Below are positions 1-10,366 of a stretch of DNA of 64,000 nucleotides, piece by piece. Under the pieces are notes generated by a model. That model was given only the letters and a program-made list of their open reading frames with translations, made no database searches and was not told the DNA's origin. Location: assembly GCA_903922605.1 (NCBI GenBank), contig CAIXUG010000026.1:62001-126000 (forward strand), read 5' to 3'. Source of the stretch: an uncultured Verrucomicrobiota bacterium (GTDB taxonomy: Bacteria; Verrucomicrobiota; Verrucomicrobiia; Limisphaerales; UBA9464). The position numbers and the translations under genes were made by a program. How positions within the stretch are numbered: the first letter of the stretch is position 1; each line of letters starts with the position of its first letter.

Positions 1-429
1 GAATGGCCCGGCGGCAAAAATCTCATGACCACGCCCATTATCTGGCGGCGCGCGTTCAATGACATTCCGTCGGCGAATTTCGGCCTGAACTACGACCCGT
101 CACACTTCGTGCTGCAGGACATGGACCCGGCCAGCCCGTTGCGGGAGTTCCAGGACAGGCTCTTCCACCTCCATGCCAAGGACGTGAAGATCCGCCGCGA
201 CCGCATCAACGAGGTCGGCGTCTTCGCGCACCCGCTGGAGTGGCATCAGCCCCGCATCCCCGGCTACGGGGAAATGGACTGGGGCAAATTCCTGGGCGCG
301 CTGATGGAAACAACCTACCGCGGCCCCGTGTGCATTGAGGTCGAGGACGACACCTTCGGCAAGACCCTCGAAGGCCGCCAACGCGCGCTGCGGGTGGCGG
401 GAAATGCGTTGCGGCCGTTCCTGGGCTGA
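1..429 (+). CDS. Sugar phosphate isomerase/epimerase family protein, C-terminal part (5' end outside window)
   Basis: The reading frame is open from the first base of the window, so the gene begins upstream. It encodes about 142 residues. Visible motifs are NYDPSHF, LFHLHAKD and a final PVCIEVEDD, which match the last strands of the xylose-isomerase-like TIM barrel; their acidic and histidine residues usually bind a divalent metal. An ENWPGGKN-like stretch lies at the very start. The family isomerises or epimerises sugars in the cytoplasm. The substrate cannot be told from this fragment. Confidence 0.8.
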   Translation, partial: EWPGGKNLMTTPIIWRRAFNDIPSANFGLNYDPSHFVLQDMDPASPLREFQDRLFHLHAKDVKIRRDRINEVGVFAHPLEWHQPRIPGYGEMDWGKFLGALMETTYRGPVCIEVEDDTFGKTLEGRQRALRVAGNALRPFLG

Positions 430-458
430 TACGAAAGGTTCAGAAAGCCTCCTCCCTC

Positions 459-1682
459 GTGAAGAAACCCGCCGCCAAAACCAAGCGCAGCATTGCGAGC
501 TATCCGACGCTGCTCACCGGCATCGGTTCGCTGCTCGAACAGTCCCGGCGTGCAGTCATGCGGGCGGCGAATGGCTTCATGACCGTCACCTACTGGGAGA
601 TTGGCCGGCGCATCGTGGAGTTCGAGCAGGGCGGCAAACGGCGTGCGGAGTATGGGGAGGAGCTGCTGAAGCGGCTCGCCGAGGACTTGACCACCCGGCA
701 CGGGCGGGGGTTCTCGGAACGGAACCTGGAGCAGATGCGCCGGTTTTACGAGAGCTGGCCAATTTCGCAGACGGTGTCTGCGAAATCTTTTCCCGCCGAG
801 CCTCCGGCAATTTCGCAGACAGTGTCTGCGAAATCTCCCGGTCTGATCTCTGCAGCATTCCCGCGCAAAGCCGCCAGCCCAGACTGGACCGAGGTGCCTC
901 ATGCCCTCACCACCTGTTTTCCGCTCCCGTGGTCGCACTATGTCAAACTGCTCACCGTGAAGGACGAGGCGGCCCGCCGGTTCTACGAGGAGGAAGCCCT
1001 ACGGGGCGGCTGGAGCGTGCGCCAGCTGGATCGCCAGATCGGCTCCCTTTTCCACCAGCGCACGCTCCTGTCAAAAGATAAGGCCACCATGCTGCACAAG
1101 GGCGCGAAGCCCCGGCCCGGTGACACCCTCACGGTGCAGGAAATTGTGCGCGACCCGTTCGTGCTCGAGTTCCTCGATCTCAAGGACGAATACTCCGAGA
1201 CCGACCTCGAGGAGGCCCTCGTGCGCCACCTCGAGAGCTTCCTGCTCGAACTCGGCGGCGACTTCACCTTTGTCGGGCGCCAGCGCCGCCTCCGCATCGG
1301 CCAGGTCTGGTATCGCGTGGACCTCCTCTTCTTCCACCGCCGCCTGCGCTGCCTCGTTGTCCTCGACCTCAAACTGGGTGACTTCACTCACGCCGATGCC
1401 GGCCAGATGCATCTCTATCTCAACTACGCCCGCGAGCACTGGACGCACCCCGGCGAAAACCCGCCCATCGGCATCATCCTCTGCTCCTCCGCCGATGCCG
1501 CACTCGCCCGCTACACGCTCGATTCGTTGCCCAACAAAATCATGGCCCGCGAATACCAGTTCGCCCTGCCGGAGGTGAAACGTCTCGAAGCCGAGCTCAA
1601 CACCACGCGTATGTTGCTGGAGCGATCCGGGAAGAAAACGCCGAGGCGTCGGGTGAGCAAAGGCCGATCCGCACAACACTGA
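459..1682 (+). CDS. DUF1016 / YhcG-type PDDEXK nuclease domain protein
   Basis: A 407-residue protein starting at GTG 459. Residues about 15-165 look like the DUF1016 N-terminal region (YWEIGRRIVEFEQ, GRGFSERNLEQMRRFY, FPLPWSHYVKLL). Residues about 225-385 form a PDDEXK nuclease fold, with D288 in YRVDLLFF and D303-x-K305 in VVLDLKLG as the likely catalytic set. The family is predicted to be a nuclease; its physiological role is unsettled. An unusual insert at residues 102-126 contains the nonapeptide ISQTVSAKS twice, each copy encoded by a perfect DNA palindrome. The gene stands alone between an isomerase gene and deoC, with no restriction or defence partner visible. Confidence 0.85.
   Translation: MKKPAAKTKRSIASYPTLLTGIGSLLEQSRRAVMRAANGFMTVTYWEIGRRIVEFEQGGKRRAEYGEELLKRLAEDLTTRHGRGFSERNLEQMRRFYESWPISQTVSAKSFPAEPPAISQTVSAKSPGLISAAFPRKAASPDWTEVPHALTTCFPLPWSHYVKLLTVKDEAARRFYEEEALRGGWSVRQLDRQIGSLFHQRTLLSKDKATMLHKGAKPRPGDTLTVQEIVRDPFVLEFLDLKDEYSETDLEEALVRHLESFLLELGGDFTFVGRQRRLRIGQVWYRVDLLFFHRRLRCLVVLDLKLGDFTHADAGQMHLYLNYAREHWTHPGENPPIGIILCSSADAALARYTLDSLPNKIMAREYQFALPEVKRLEAELNTTRMLLERSGKKTPRRRVSKGRSAQH
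762..834. repeat. Two coding palindromes inside the DUF1016 gene
   Basis: Two 25-base palindromes occupy 762-786 and 810-834. Each has 11-base arms, ATTTCGCAGAC and GTCTGCGAAAT, around a 3-base centre (GGT or AGT). They lie 48 bases apart and in the same reading frame, so both encode ISQTVSAKS. The reverse strand also reads as similar ISQT-SAK peptides. They fall between the two domains of the protein. Confidence 0.9.
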
Positions 1683-1785
1683 GGCCGGAGCTGATTCGCC
1701 ATTCTGTTCCAACCGGCCTTCGCTCCCAACCGCTTCCCTTCCCTCCTGAATTCGGCTGAACTCCGGCCAACAACTCCCGTCCCCG

Positions 1786-2580
1786 ATGAAATACACCTAC
1801 GAACAGCTCGCGAAGATGATCGACCACTCCCTCCTCCATCCCACGATGACGGATCAGGAGCTGGAGGATGGCTGCCGGCTCGCCGCGAAATACGGTGTGG
1901 CCTCAGTCTGCATCAAACCTTACGCCGTGAAGCGTGCAGCGGAACTGCTGCACGGAACTGGCGTGCTGGTCGGGGCGGTCATCGGCTTTCCGCACGGCAA
2001 CAGCGCCACGGAGTCGAAGCGCTACGAAACCCAACTGGCCTGCCAGGACGGCGCAGCCGAAATCGACATGGTCATCAACCTTGGCAAGGCGCTGGGCGGT
2101 GACTGGGATTATGTCGAACGCGATGTGAAGGCCGTGTGTGACGAAGCCGCCAAACATGGGGCCCAGGTGAAGGTCATCTTCGAGAACGACTACCTCACCA
2201 AAGGTGGCGCGGGCCTCAGCAGTGACGACTTCAAGATTCGCCTCTGCCAGCTTTGCGAACGCGCGGGCGCGGCGTGGGTGAAGACCAGCAGCGGCTACGG
2301 CTTCGTGAAGCAGCCCGACGGCAGCTACAACTATAAGGGTGCCACGGAACACGATCTGGCGCTCATGCGGGCGAATGTGTCGCCGAACGTACAGGTGAAG
2401 GCTGCTGGCGGCGTGCGCGATCTCGATGGGCTCATCAGGGTCCGCGACCTCGGCGGCTCCCGTTGCGGTGCGACCGCGACGGCGGCGATGATGGACGAGT
2501 ATCGCCGCCGCGAGGCGGCCGAACGCGCCGGTGCCGCCGTGGAGACCAAGGCGGCGGCCATCGGCGCCGGCGGTTACTGA
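1786..2580 (+). CDS. deoC: Deoxyribose-phosphate aldolase
   Basis: A 264-residue cytoplasmic TIM-barrel enzyme that splits 2-deoxyribose 5-phosphate into acetaldehyde and glyceraldehyde 3-phosphate in nucleoside salvage. Lys166 in WVKTSSGY is the Schiff-base lysine, Lys205 in VQVKAAGGV the second active-site lysine, and Asp94 in EIDMVINLG the proton-relay acid. The opening IDHSLLHPT is also typical. The last 25 or so residues are an Ala-rich tail beyond the usual end. It starts at ATG 1786 after a 103-base gap and is followed 7 bases later by the PQQ dehydrogenase gene. No other deo gene is adjacent. Confidence 0.95.
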   Translation: MKYTYEQLAKMIDHSLLHPTMTDQELEDGCRLAAKYGVASVCIKPYAVKRAAELLHGTGVLVGAVIGFPHGNSATESKRYETQLACQDGAAEIDMVINLGKALGGDWDYVERDVKAVCDEAAKHGAQVKVIFENDYLTKGGAGLSSDDFKIRLCQLCERAGAAWVKTSSGYGFVKQPDGSYNYKGATEHDLALMRANVSPNVQVKAAGGVRDLDGLIRVRDLGGSRCGATATAAMMDEYRRREAAERAGAAVETKAAAIGAGGY

Positions 2581-2587
2581 TTCCCCC

Positions 2588-4717
<2,130 letters not shown>

Positions 4718-4726
4718 ACCCACGTC

Positions 4727-5443
4727 ATGCAACGCGATCCCAAAACCAACCGATCCGGTTTCACCCTGATCGAGCTGCTGGTGGTGATCGCGATCATCGC
4801 CATCCTGGCCTCGCTCCTGTTGCCGACTCTGGCCCGGGCGAAGGGCTCCGCCCAGAAAACCGCCTGCACCTCCAACCTGCACCAGATCGGCGTCGCCTGG
4901 CTGATGTACCTGGGTGACAACGGCGACTGCTTTCCCGACCGGCGCGACCTGAAAACGTTACTGCCTGGCGGTTATATGCCCTGGACCACCTGGCCGACCA
5001 GCGACCCGCGCGCCGGTTGGGCCCCGATCGCGCTCAGCAATGTCATGATCGCCCCGAAAATCTGGCTCTGCCCGGCGATCCAGTCGGGCCCGCTCGCCCG
5101 CGCCCAGCAGGCCCACCAGTTCGGAGACACCAACACCAACACCGCCCCGGTGGTGAACTATTGGATGTGGCGTTTCGACCGGACCGACGATCCCGTGCCG
5201 CTCGACGACTTCTGGGGCAAGACCGTCGCCCAGGCCATCCTCCAGTTGCGGGTGGCGGCCAATCCCACCGTTGGGTTGCCCGCCGGCCCCACGGATGTCG
5301 AGCTGGTGGTGGACCCGTATTTTCCGAACACCATCCCGGCGGTGCCCGACGAGATCAAGGGCTGGTCAGCGCACCTTAAGGGGCGTAACCGACTGATGCT
5401 CGACAGCCACGTCGAGTACTTCAAAGACCTGCGGACGCGGTAG
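4727..5443 (+). CDS. Prepilin-like protein with type II secretion/pseudopilin N-terminus
   Basis: A 238-residue protein. Residues 11-36 carry the class III prepilin signal: a cleavage site RSG/FTLIE followed by a hydrophobic helix. The following [20 protein letters not shown] is the form common in verrucomicrobial and planctomycete pseudopilin-like proteins. The C-terminus has the family ending [17 protein letters not shown], akin to the DUF1559/H-X9-DG class. It is probably processed by a prepilin peptidase and displayed at the envelope. It starts 9 bases after the PQQ dehydrogenase stop, so co-transcription is likely. No secretion machinery is nearby, so it is probably one of many dispersed paralogues. 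Confidence 0.9.
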   Translation: MQRDPKTNRSGFTLIELLVVIAIIAILASLLLPTLARAKGSAQKTACTSNLHQIGVAWLMYLGDNGDCFPDRRDLKTLLPGGYMPWTTWPTSDPRAGWAPIALSNVMIAPKIWLCPAIQSGPLARAQQAHQFGDTNTNTAPVVNYWMWRFDRTDDPVPLDDFWGKTVAQAILQLRVAANPTVGLPAGPTDVELVVDPYFPNTIPAVPDEIKGWSAHLKGRNRLMLDSHVEYFKDLRTR

Positions 5444-5513
5444 TGCCTGCCGTCACCTCTGATGTCGCCTCCGGCATTGCCGCCGGGCCGGTTGCAGATG
5501 AACCCTCACCCAC

Positions 5514-6041
5514 GTGCTGCCCATCGAACACTTCCATTGCTGCCCCCGCTGCGGACAGCCGCTGTCCCCCGGCGCCAAACAGGCCGCGTCGCTGGAATGC
5601 GGGACGTGCGGCTTCCGTTACTTTTTCAACGCTGCGGCGGCAGTCGCGGCCTTCGTGCGCCGCGAGGATGGCCGCTGGCTCTTCGTGCGCCGGGCGAAGG
5701 AGCCAGGCCAGGGGAAGCTCGCGCCGGCAGGCGGTTTTGTGGATATCGGCGAGACGGCGGAAGCGGCGGTGCACCGCGAACTCCGCGAGGAAATCGGCGT
5801 CACGCTGGCCTCGGTCACGTTCCTGTGCTCGCAGCCCAACGCCTACCTCTATCGCGACGTGACCTATCCGACGCTCGACCTGTTCTTCGTCGCCACCCTC
5901 GCCCCCGGTTCCGAACCAAAGGTGCTCGAAGAAGTCACCAGCGTCGGCTGGTTCACCGCGGTGGAAGTTGCGCCGGAGGACCTCGCCTTCCCCTCCATGC
6001 AGGCCGCGTGGCGGCAGCTGCTGGCCAGTCCGGCGGCCTGA
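5514..6041 (+). CDS. NUDIX hydrolase with N-terminal zinc ribbon
   Basis: A 175-residue protein starting at GTG 5514. Cysteines C10, C13, C29 and C32 form a zinc ribbon. Residues 74-96 match the Nudix box GX5EX7REUXEEXGU, ending RELREEIGV. This domain order resembles the NUDIX/zinc-ribbon group that hydrolyses NAD-type or other nucleoside diphosphate compounds. The exact substrate cannot be assigned. The upstream ATG at 5498 is out of frame. The downstream neighbour is unrelated. Confidence 0.9.
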   Translation: MLPIEHFHCCPRCGQPLSPGAKQAASLECGTCGFRYFFNAAAAVAAFVRREDGRWLFVRRAKEPGQGKLAPAGGFVDIGETAEAAVHRELREEIGVTLASVTFLCSQPNAYLYRDVTYPTLDLFFVATLAPGSEPKVLEEVTSVGWFTAVEVAPEDLAFPSMQAAWRQLLASPAA

Positions 6042-6202
6042 GATCCGCCCAGGCGCGAGGGAGCGCATGAAAAATCCGCTCCTGCTTGTAATCGGGGCCG
6101 CCGGTTCCCGTAATCACCGGTAGAAGCCAGCTGTTGGATCGGGTCGAAGGGGGTTCGCCCAATCCGTGCAGCCATGCCCGCAATGCCTCCAAGGATACCG
6201 AT

Positions 6203-7543
6203 ATGAAACTACTTTCAAAAACAAGCCTCCTGGTCGTCACCCTCGCGCTTGCCGACCCGCCCTTCCGCCCTCAGGCGGGTCCGGTGACACCTGATCCGGC
6301 CGACTGCTTTTTCATCCACATCTCCGCCCAGATCTCTACGGGAGGGAAACCCCAGAACATCTACATGGTAGCACTGTCCGGGGACGGCAAGACCGCCCTG
6401 TTACGCTCGCGCTATGCCGCCTACGAGGAGCCGATCATCAAGATCGACGAGGAGTTTGTCTTCGCGAACAAGACCCGGACACTGCTGACCCATTTCGACT
6501 CTGCCCAGCACGTCAACGGCCCGGTGTACCATATCAGCGGCCCGAGCTGGACCTCGGTGGACCTGCCCTTCGACGGTTCTTTTGTGGCCACCACCCAATC
6601 GGCGTCGCAGGCCCAGTTGCTCTCAGTTCCGGATGGGAGCGTTTCGGCCCTGCCGCTGAGCTCGGCGCTCAAGGTGAGTGGCAATGGGGCCTGGATCATC
6701 GGTCGTGACAGCGAGGACCAGCTGGTCCGGTTCCGGCGAGCGGACCACCATATCGACGTATTGGACGAGATCCCCGAGGCCACTGGCGCCTCAGTTTTTG
6801 GGGTGTCTTACAACGGGGACACGGTCTACGGACGAAACTTAAAAATTGGCCCCTCGGTGGTTTTCCGCTGGACCGCGACCCAGGGCTTCAGCGAGCCCCA
6901 TTTGCCAGAGAATTTTACTCCCAGCTCGATGGATGCGTCCGGTGAAATCTTGGCAGGCCAGCTATCGCTCGCCACCCAATTCGTCCCGGCCTATTGGAGC
7001 GAAGGGGGCGGATTGGTGCCACTGACCACCAAGCTGAACGGGGTGGACGCCGGGGGAGGCCAGGCCACACTGATTTCCGGCAATGGTCAGCTCATCTTCG
7101 GATCACTCGGCCCCCCGACGGGCCCGGGTGTCCCGGTGGTTTGGACCCGGGACGGTTCCGTTTACGAGCTTGCCTCGCTCATCCGGGGCGTGGACTTCGG
7201 GGGTGAAGCCATCAGCACCGTGGATGCCGTCAGCCACGACGGCCGTACGATCGGTGGCATTAGCTATGTTCAGGCCACCCTCACCGATTCGTTCTACCTC
7301 GCCGGCCTCGCCCTGCCCGGCGAAGGCCCCCGCATTTCACTACAGCCCGTCGCCGCCGGTGGTCACACGTTGAACTTCCATGCGAAGACCAGTTTTCACT
7401 ATCAGGTCCAAAGCTCCACCAGCCTGGGCGGCTGGTCCGCCGCCGCGGTCCCGGAAATCACGGGAGATGATGCGGACCACGCGGTGCCGTTGCCGGCAGG
7501 CTCCGAGGGCACGACCTTTTTCCGGGTCGTGGTGAATCCGTAG
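6203..7543 (+). CDS. Secreted protein with HAF-like repeats
   Basis: A 446-residue predicted exported protein. ATG 6203 is preferred over the longer frame because it starts a signal-like segment (MKLLSKTSLLVVTLALA). The body shows spaced, related motifs of the form S-x-D-G-x-x-x-x-G: VSGNGAWIIG, VSYNGDTVYG, MDASGEILAG, ISGNGQLIFG and VSHDGRTIGG. These resemble HAF-type extracellular repeats that build a beta-propeller. The last 75 residues (HTLNFHAKTSFHYQVQSSTSL onward) look like the short Ig-like C-terminal domain often found on verrucomicrobial secreted proteins. The function is unknown. Confidence 0.6.
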   Translation: MKLLSKTSLLVVTLALADPPFRPQAGPVTPDPADCFFIHISAQISTGGKPQNIYMVALSGDGKTALLRSRYAAYEEPIIKIDEEFVFANKTRTLLTHFDSAQHVNGPVYHISGPSWTSVDLPFDGSFVATTQSASQAQLLSVPDGSVSALPLSSALKVSGNGAWIIGRDSEDQLVRFRRADHHIDVLDEIPEATGASVFGVSYNGDTVYGRNLKIGPSVVFRWTATQGFSEPHLPENFTPSSMDASGEILAGQLSLATQFVPAYWSEGGGLVPLTTKLNGVDAGGGQATLISGNGQLIFGSLGPPTGPGVPVVWTRDGSVYELASLIRGVDFGGEAISTVDAVSHDGRTIGGISYVQATLTDSFYLAGLALPGEGPRISLQPVAAGGHTLNFHAKTSFHYQVQSSTSLGGWSAAAVPEITGDDADHAVPLPAGSEGTTFFRVVVNP

Positions 7544-7581
7544 GCGAAGTCAGCCTGCGATAAGTCACGCGTTGCTCCTGA

Positions 7582-8595
7582 TTATTTCTTCGGCTCTTCC
7601 TTCTTTTCCATGGCAGGGGCAGGGGCTGCCGGAGAAGGCAGTTCGACGCCGGTGTTGATGTCGAGGCCGGGGAGGGCATCTGCCAGCTTCTTCACGCCGG
7701 CGGCGGTCACTTTGGTCTGCCAGAGGTAGAGTTTGGCGAGGTGTTTCAGGCCTTTCAGGTTCTCCAGGCCGGCATCGGTCACGGCGGTGCCGTAGAGGTT
7801 CAGGTAGGTCAGATTGTTCAGGCCCTTTACGTGGACGAGGCCGGCGTCGGTGATGCCGGTGAGCTCGAGGCCGAGCACTTCCAGGTAGGGCAGCGATTTG
7901 AGGGTGGCCAGGCCGGCATCCGTGACCTTGGTGGTGCCGAGGCGCACCTCAACCACGCTCTTGAGGTCCTTGAGCGGGGCGATGGTCTGGTCGGTGACGG
8001 CGCTGCCGAGCAGGCGGAGGTTCACCTCGTGCCACGGGCCATCCATCGCGACGAGGCGGACCTCGACGCCGTTCTTGGCCAGCGCAGCGGTCGCGGCGGC
8101 CTCGGCGGCGGCGGGTTTGAAATCCTTGGGCCGTTCCGGCGCGGGCACCACGATCTTGGGCGGGCCGGCGGGCACGGGGGCCGCTGCCGGAGCTACCTCT
8201 GCGGTTGGGGCCGGCGCGGCGATGGTCACGCCGTCGGGCCACTTCGCGCCCTCGGTGATCCAGGCCTTCAGCGTCTCGATCTGTGGGGCGGTGAGCGGCT
8301 CGCCCTTGGAGGGCATCCGGTCGTCGTTGTCCTTGGGCAGGAGGATGCGCTTGTAGAGCTCACTGTCGGCAGGGGCACCGGCCTTGACGACCTCGCCATC
8401 CTTGCCGCCCTTGAGCAGGGCCTCCTTCGTGTCGAGGCGCAGCTTGCCCTTCTGCTTGTCGGGACCGTGGCACTCGACACAGCGGGACTGGAGGATCGGC
8501 ACCACGTCCTTCGCGAAGTCCACCGCCGCGTGCGCGGAGGACGGAAACAGGGCGAACGAGGCGACCAACGGAAGGGCGAGGACGGCAATTTTCAT
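7582..8595 (-). CDS. Planctomycete-type cytochrome c domain protein with leucine-rich repeats
   Basis: A 337-residue exported protein. ATG at 8595 is chosen because it starts a signal peptide (MKIAVLALPLVASFALF, cleavage near AHAA). Residues about 26-125 form the PSCyt1-like domain with heme site CVECH (residues 39-43), then GPDKQKGKLRLDTKEALLKG and MPSKGEPLT. An Ala/Pro-rich linker follows. The C-terminal 150 residues are leucine-rich repeats of the LTGITDAGLVHVKGLNNLTYL type. This architecture is typical of PVC bacteria; electron transfer or binding in the periplasm is inferred. It is divergent from argF across 158 bases and convergent with the upstream repeat protein. Confidence 0.88.
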   Translation of the reverse strand: MKIAVLALPLVASFALFPSSAHAAVDFAKDVVPILQSRCVECHGPDKQKGKLRLDTKEALLKGGKDGEVVKAGAPADSELYKRILLPKDNDDRMPSKGEPLTAPQIETLKAWITEGAKWPDGVTIAAPAPTAEVAPAAAPVPAGPPKIVVPAPERPKDFKPAAAEAAATAALAKNGVEVRLVAMDGPWHEVNLRLLGSAVTDQTIAPLKDLKSVVEVRLGTTKVTDAGLATLKSLPYLEVLGLELTGITDAGLVHVKGLNNLTYLNLYGTAVTDAGLENLKGLKHLAKLYLWQTKVTAAGVKKLADALPGLDINTGVELPSPAAPAPAMEKKEEPKK

Positions 8596-8753
8596 GGCGA
8601 GGATGACGGGACGGCCCCGGATATATTCGTTTATTGCCCCGGATTCAAACCCCGTGACGTGATGTTTTTGCAAGTTCGTTCGTGACTCCGTCCGCGTGGT
8701 TGTCGTAACAGAATCGCTTTCCGGCCTGAGCCAGCGCCGGTGCCATTGCCGAC

Positions 8754-9716
8754 ATGAAACATCTGCTGAGCCTGGAAGCGATCTCCGGTACGGACATGCG
8801 TTTGATCCTCGACCGTGTGGCCGGCTTCAAGCGTGACCGCGCGACCCACGCGCGGCCGCTCACGGGACAGACCTGGGCGCTGATCTTCAGCAAGTCGTCC
8901 ACGCGCACGCGGGTGAGCTTCGAGGTCGGCCTGCGGGAACTGGGCGCGCAGGTGATGTTCCTGAATGCCGGCGACATCCAGCTCGGACGCGGCGAGCCCA
9001 TCAAGGACACCGCCCGGGTGCTGGGCCGGATGATCCATGGCGCGGTGATCCGCACCTTTGCCCAGAGCGACGTGGAGGATTTCGCGACCTATGCCAAGAT
9101 CCCGACGGTCAACGCGCTCACGGACGACGAGCATCCGTGCCAGATTCTCACGGATATCTTTACCTACGAGGAACTGCGCGGCGAACCGATCACGGGCAAG
9201 ACGGTCACCTTTGTCGGTGATGCCGCCTGCAACGTGCCGGTGTCGTGGATTTGGGCAGCGGCCAAGCTGGGTTTCGAACTGCGTCTCGCCGCGCCCAAAG
9301 CTTACCAACCTGCGCGGGAAATTCTTCGGCGAGCCGCCGACGGGGCCGCCATGTCAGGCTGGACGAGTCAGAAGCCTGCGTTTGAATCCGTGGACGCGGG
9401 GAAAGGTACCGTAGTCATTACCGAGAATCTCGAATTCGCAGCCACAGGGGCCGACCTGCTCTACACCGACGTGTGGGTCTCTATGGGCAAGGAGGCGGAA
9501 TCCGCCCAGCGCCTGCAGGATCTCGCCGGCTACCAGATCAATGCCGAGCTGGTGAAGCTCGCAAAGCCGGGCGCATTGGTGATGCACTGTCTGCCCGCCT
9601 ATCGCGGCAAGGAGATCGACGAGGCGACCTTTGAGGCACACGCCGACACGATCTTCACGCAGGCCGAAAACCGGCTCCACACGCAGAAAGCGATTGTGGA
9701 CTGGATGGTAGGGTGA
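8754..9716 (+). CDS. argF: Ornithine carbamoyltransferase
   Basis: A 320-residue cytoplasmic enzyme that makes citrulline from ornithine and carbamoyl phosphate in arginine synthesis. The carbamoyl-phosphate loop SSTRTR is at residues 48-53, DEHPCQ is near residue 124, and the ornithine-side HCLPA at 278-282. Histidine is replaced by tyrosine in the usual HCLPAHRG (here HCLPAYRG). The ATG at 8754 gives the usual length. Its stop overlaps the GTG of the next small gene by 4 bases, suggesting translational coupling, although that neighbour looks unrelated. No other arg gene is adjacent. Confidence 0.95.
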   Translation: MKHLLSLEAISGTDMRLILDRVAGFKRDRATHARPLTGQTWALIFSKSSTRTRVSFEVGLRELGAQVMFLNAGDIQLGRGEPIKDTARVLGRMIHGAVIRTFAQSDVEDFATYAKIPTVNALTDDEHPCQILTDIFTYEELRGEPITGKTVTFVGDAACNVPVSWIWAAAKLGFELRLAAPKAYQPAREILRRAADGAAMSGWTSQKPAFESVDAGKGTVVITENLEFAATGADLLYTDVWVSMGKEAESAQRLQDLAGYQINAELVKLAKPGALVMHCLPAYRGKEIDEATFEAHADTIFTQAENRLHTQKAIVDWMVG

Positions 9717-10264
9717 GCCGTAGGCGAAAATGGCTGGTGGTGATCGGCGCAAGCGCCGTGTTGCTGCTCCTCGCTTTCGCTGTCGAATCCAAAATCAGCT
9801 CCCGTTCACCCACTGCAAATCCGGGTTTGGCGCTTCAGTTCGCTGGCTTTACGAACATCAACCGCCAGTGGTACGCACAGATGGTGCTGACCAACCAGAG
9901 CGGGGATATGCATTTTGTCAGCTTTTCCGGCGGTATTCCAGTATATTGGGGTGAGGCCGTGACATCAGCTGGCACCAATGTACTTCGTGGCATAAGATTT
10001 ACAGCAGGTCCCGCCGATCTGCCTGCCCAACAGAGTCGCAATTTTCGAGTCGAATTCCCCAAGCATACGGAATCGTGGCAGATAACGGTGTACTGTATGA
10101 GAAGTGATCCATTCAGCCGTAGCCTCGTCAAATGGAGCCATTGGTTTTCAGGCTGGCCCGATTGGCTCGTCCAGCCGACCGCAAGAGTGTTTCTCCAACC
10201 GACGTGGGATCGCGATTTTGAGGTCAGCTCCGGCATCCTCACCAATCGGCCGCCCGAGCCCTGA
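9713..10264 (+). CDS. Hypothetical protein with N-terminal membrane anchor
   Basis: A 183-residue protein of no recognised family. GTG 9713 overlaps the argF stop (GTGA). Residues 6-24 are hydrophobic (WLVVIGASAVLLLLAFAV) after a basic start, giving an uncleaved anchor or signal. The rest is soluble with a few aromatic motifs (HWFSGWPDWLVQP). Its base composition is visibly richer in A and T than the flanking genes, which may mean recent acquisition or weak expression. The overlap with argF is the main reason to believe it is translated. Confidence 0.55.
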   Translation: MSRRRKWLVVIGASAVLLLLAFAVESKISSRSPTANPGLALQFAGFTNINRQWYAQMVLTNQSGDMHFVSFSGGIPVYWGEAVTSAGTNVLRGIRFTAGPADLPAQQSRNFRVEFPKHTESWQITVYCMRSDPFSRSLVKWSHWFSGWPDWLVQPTARVFLQPTWDRDFEVSSGILTNRPPEP

Positions 10265-10366
10265 AAGCAGTTACGCCCGCCCACCCCGGAGACCGCGCAT
10301 TTCTTCCACCCACCGGCTTTTGCGGTTGGACGCCACTTTTCGCGCGTGGTTACTTAGGCGCGTCGC

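Noticed and set aside
762-834. CRISPR array
   Set aside because: Only two palindromic units exist, they lie inside a coding frame, and the spacer is protein-coding and short.
459-1682. Restriction-modification or phage-defence role for the DUF1016 nuclease
   Set aside because: No methyltransferase, toxin or defence neighbour is present, so only the nuclease fold is claimed.
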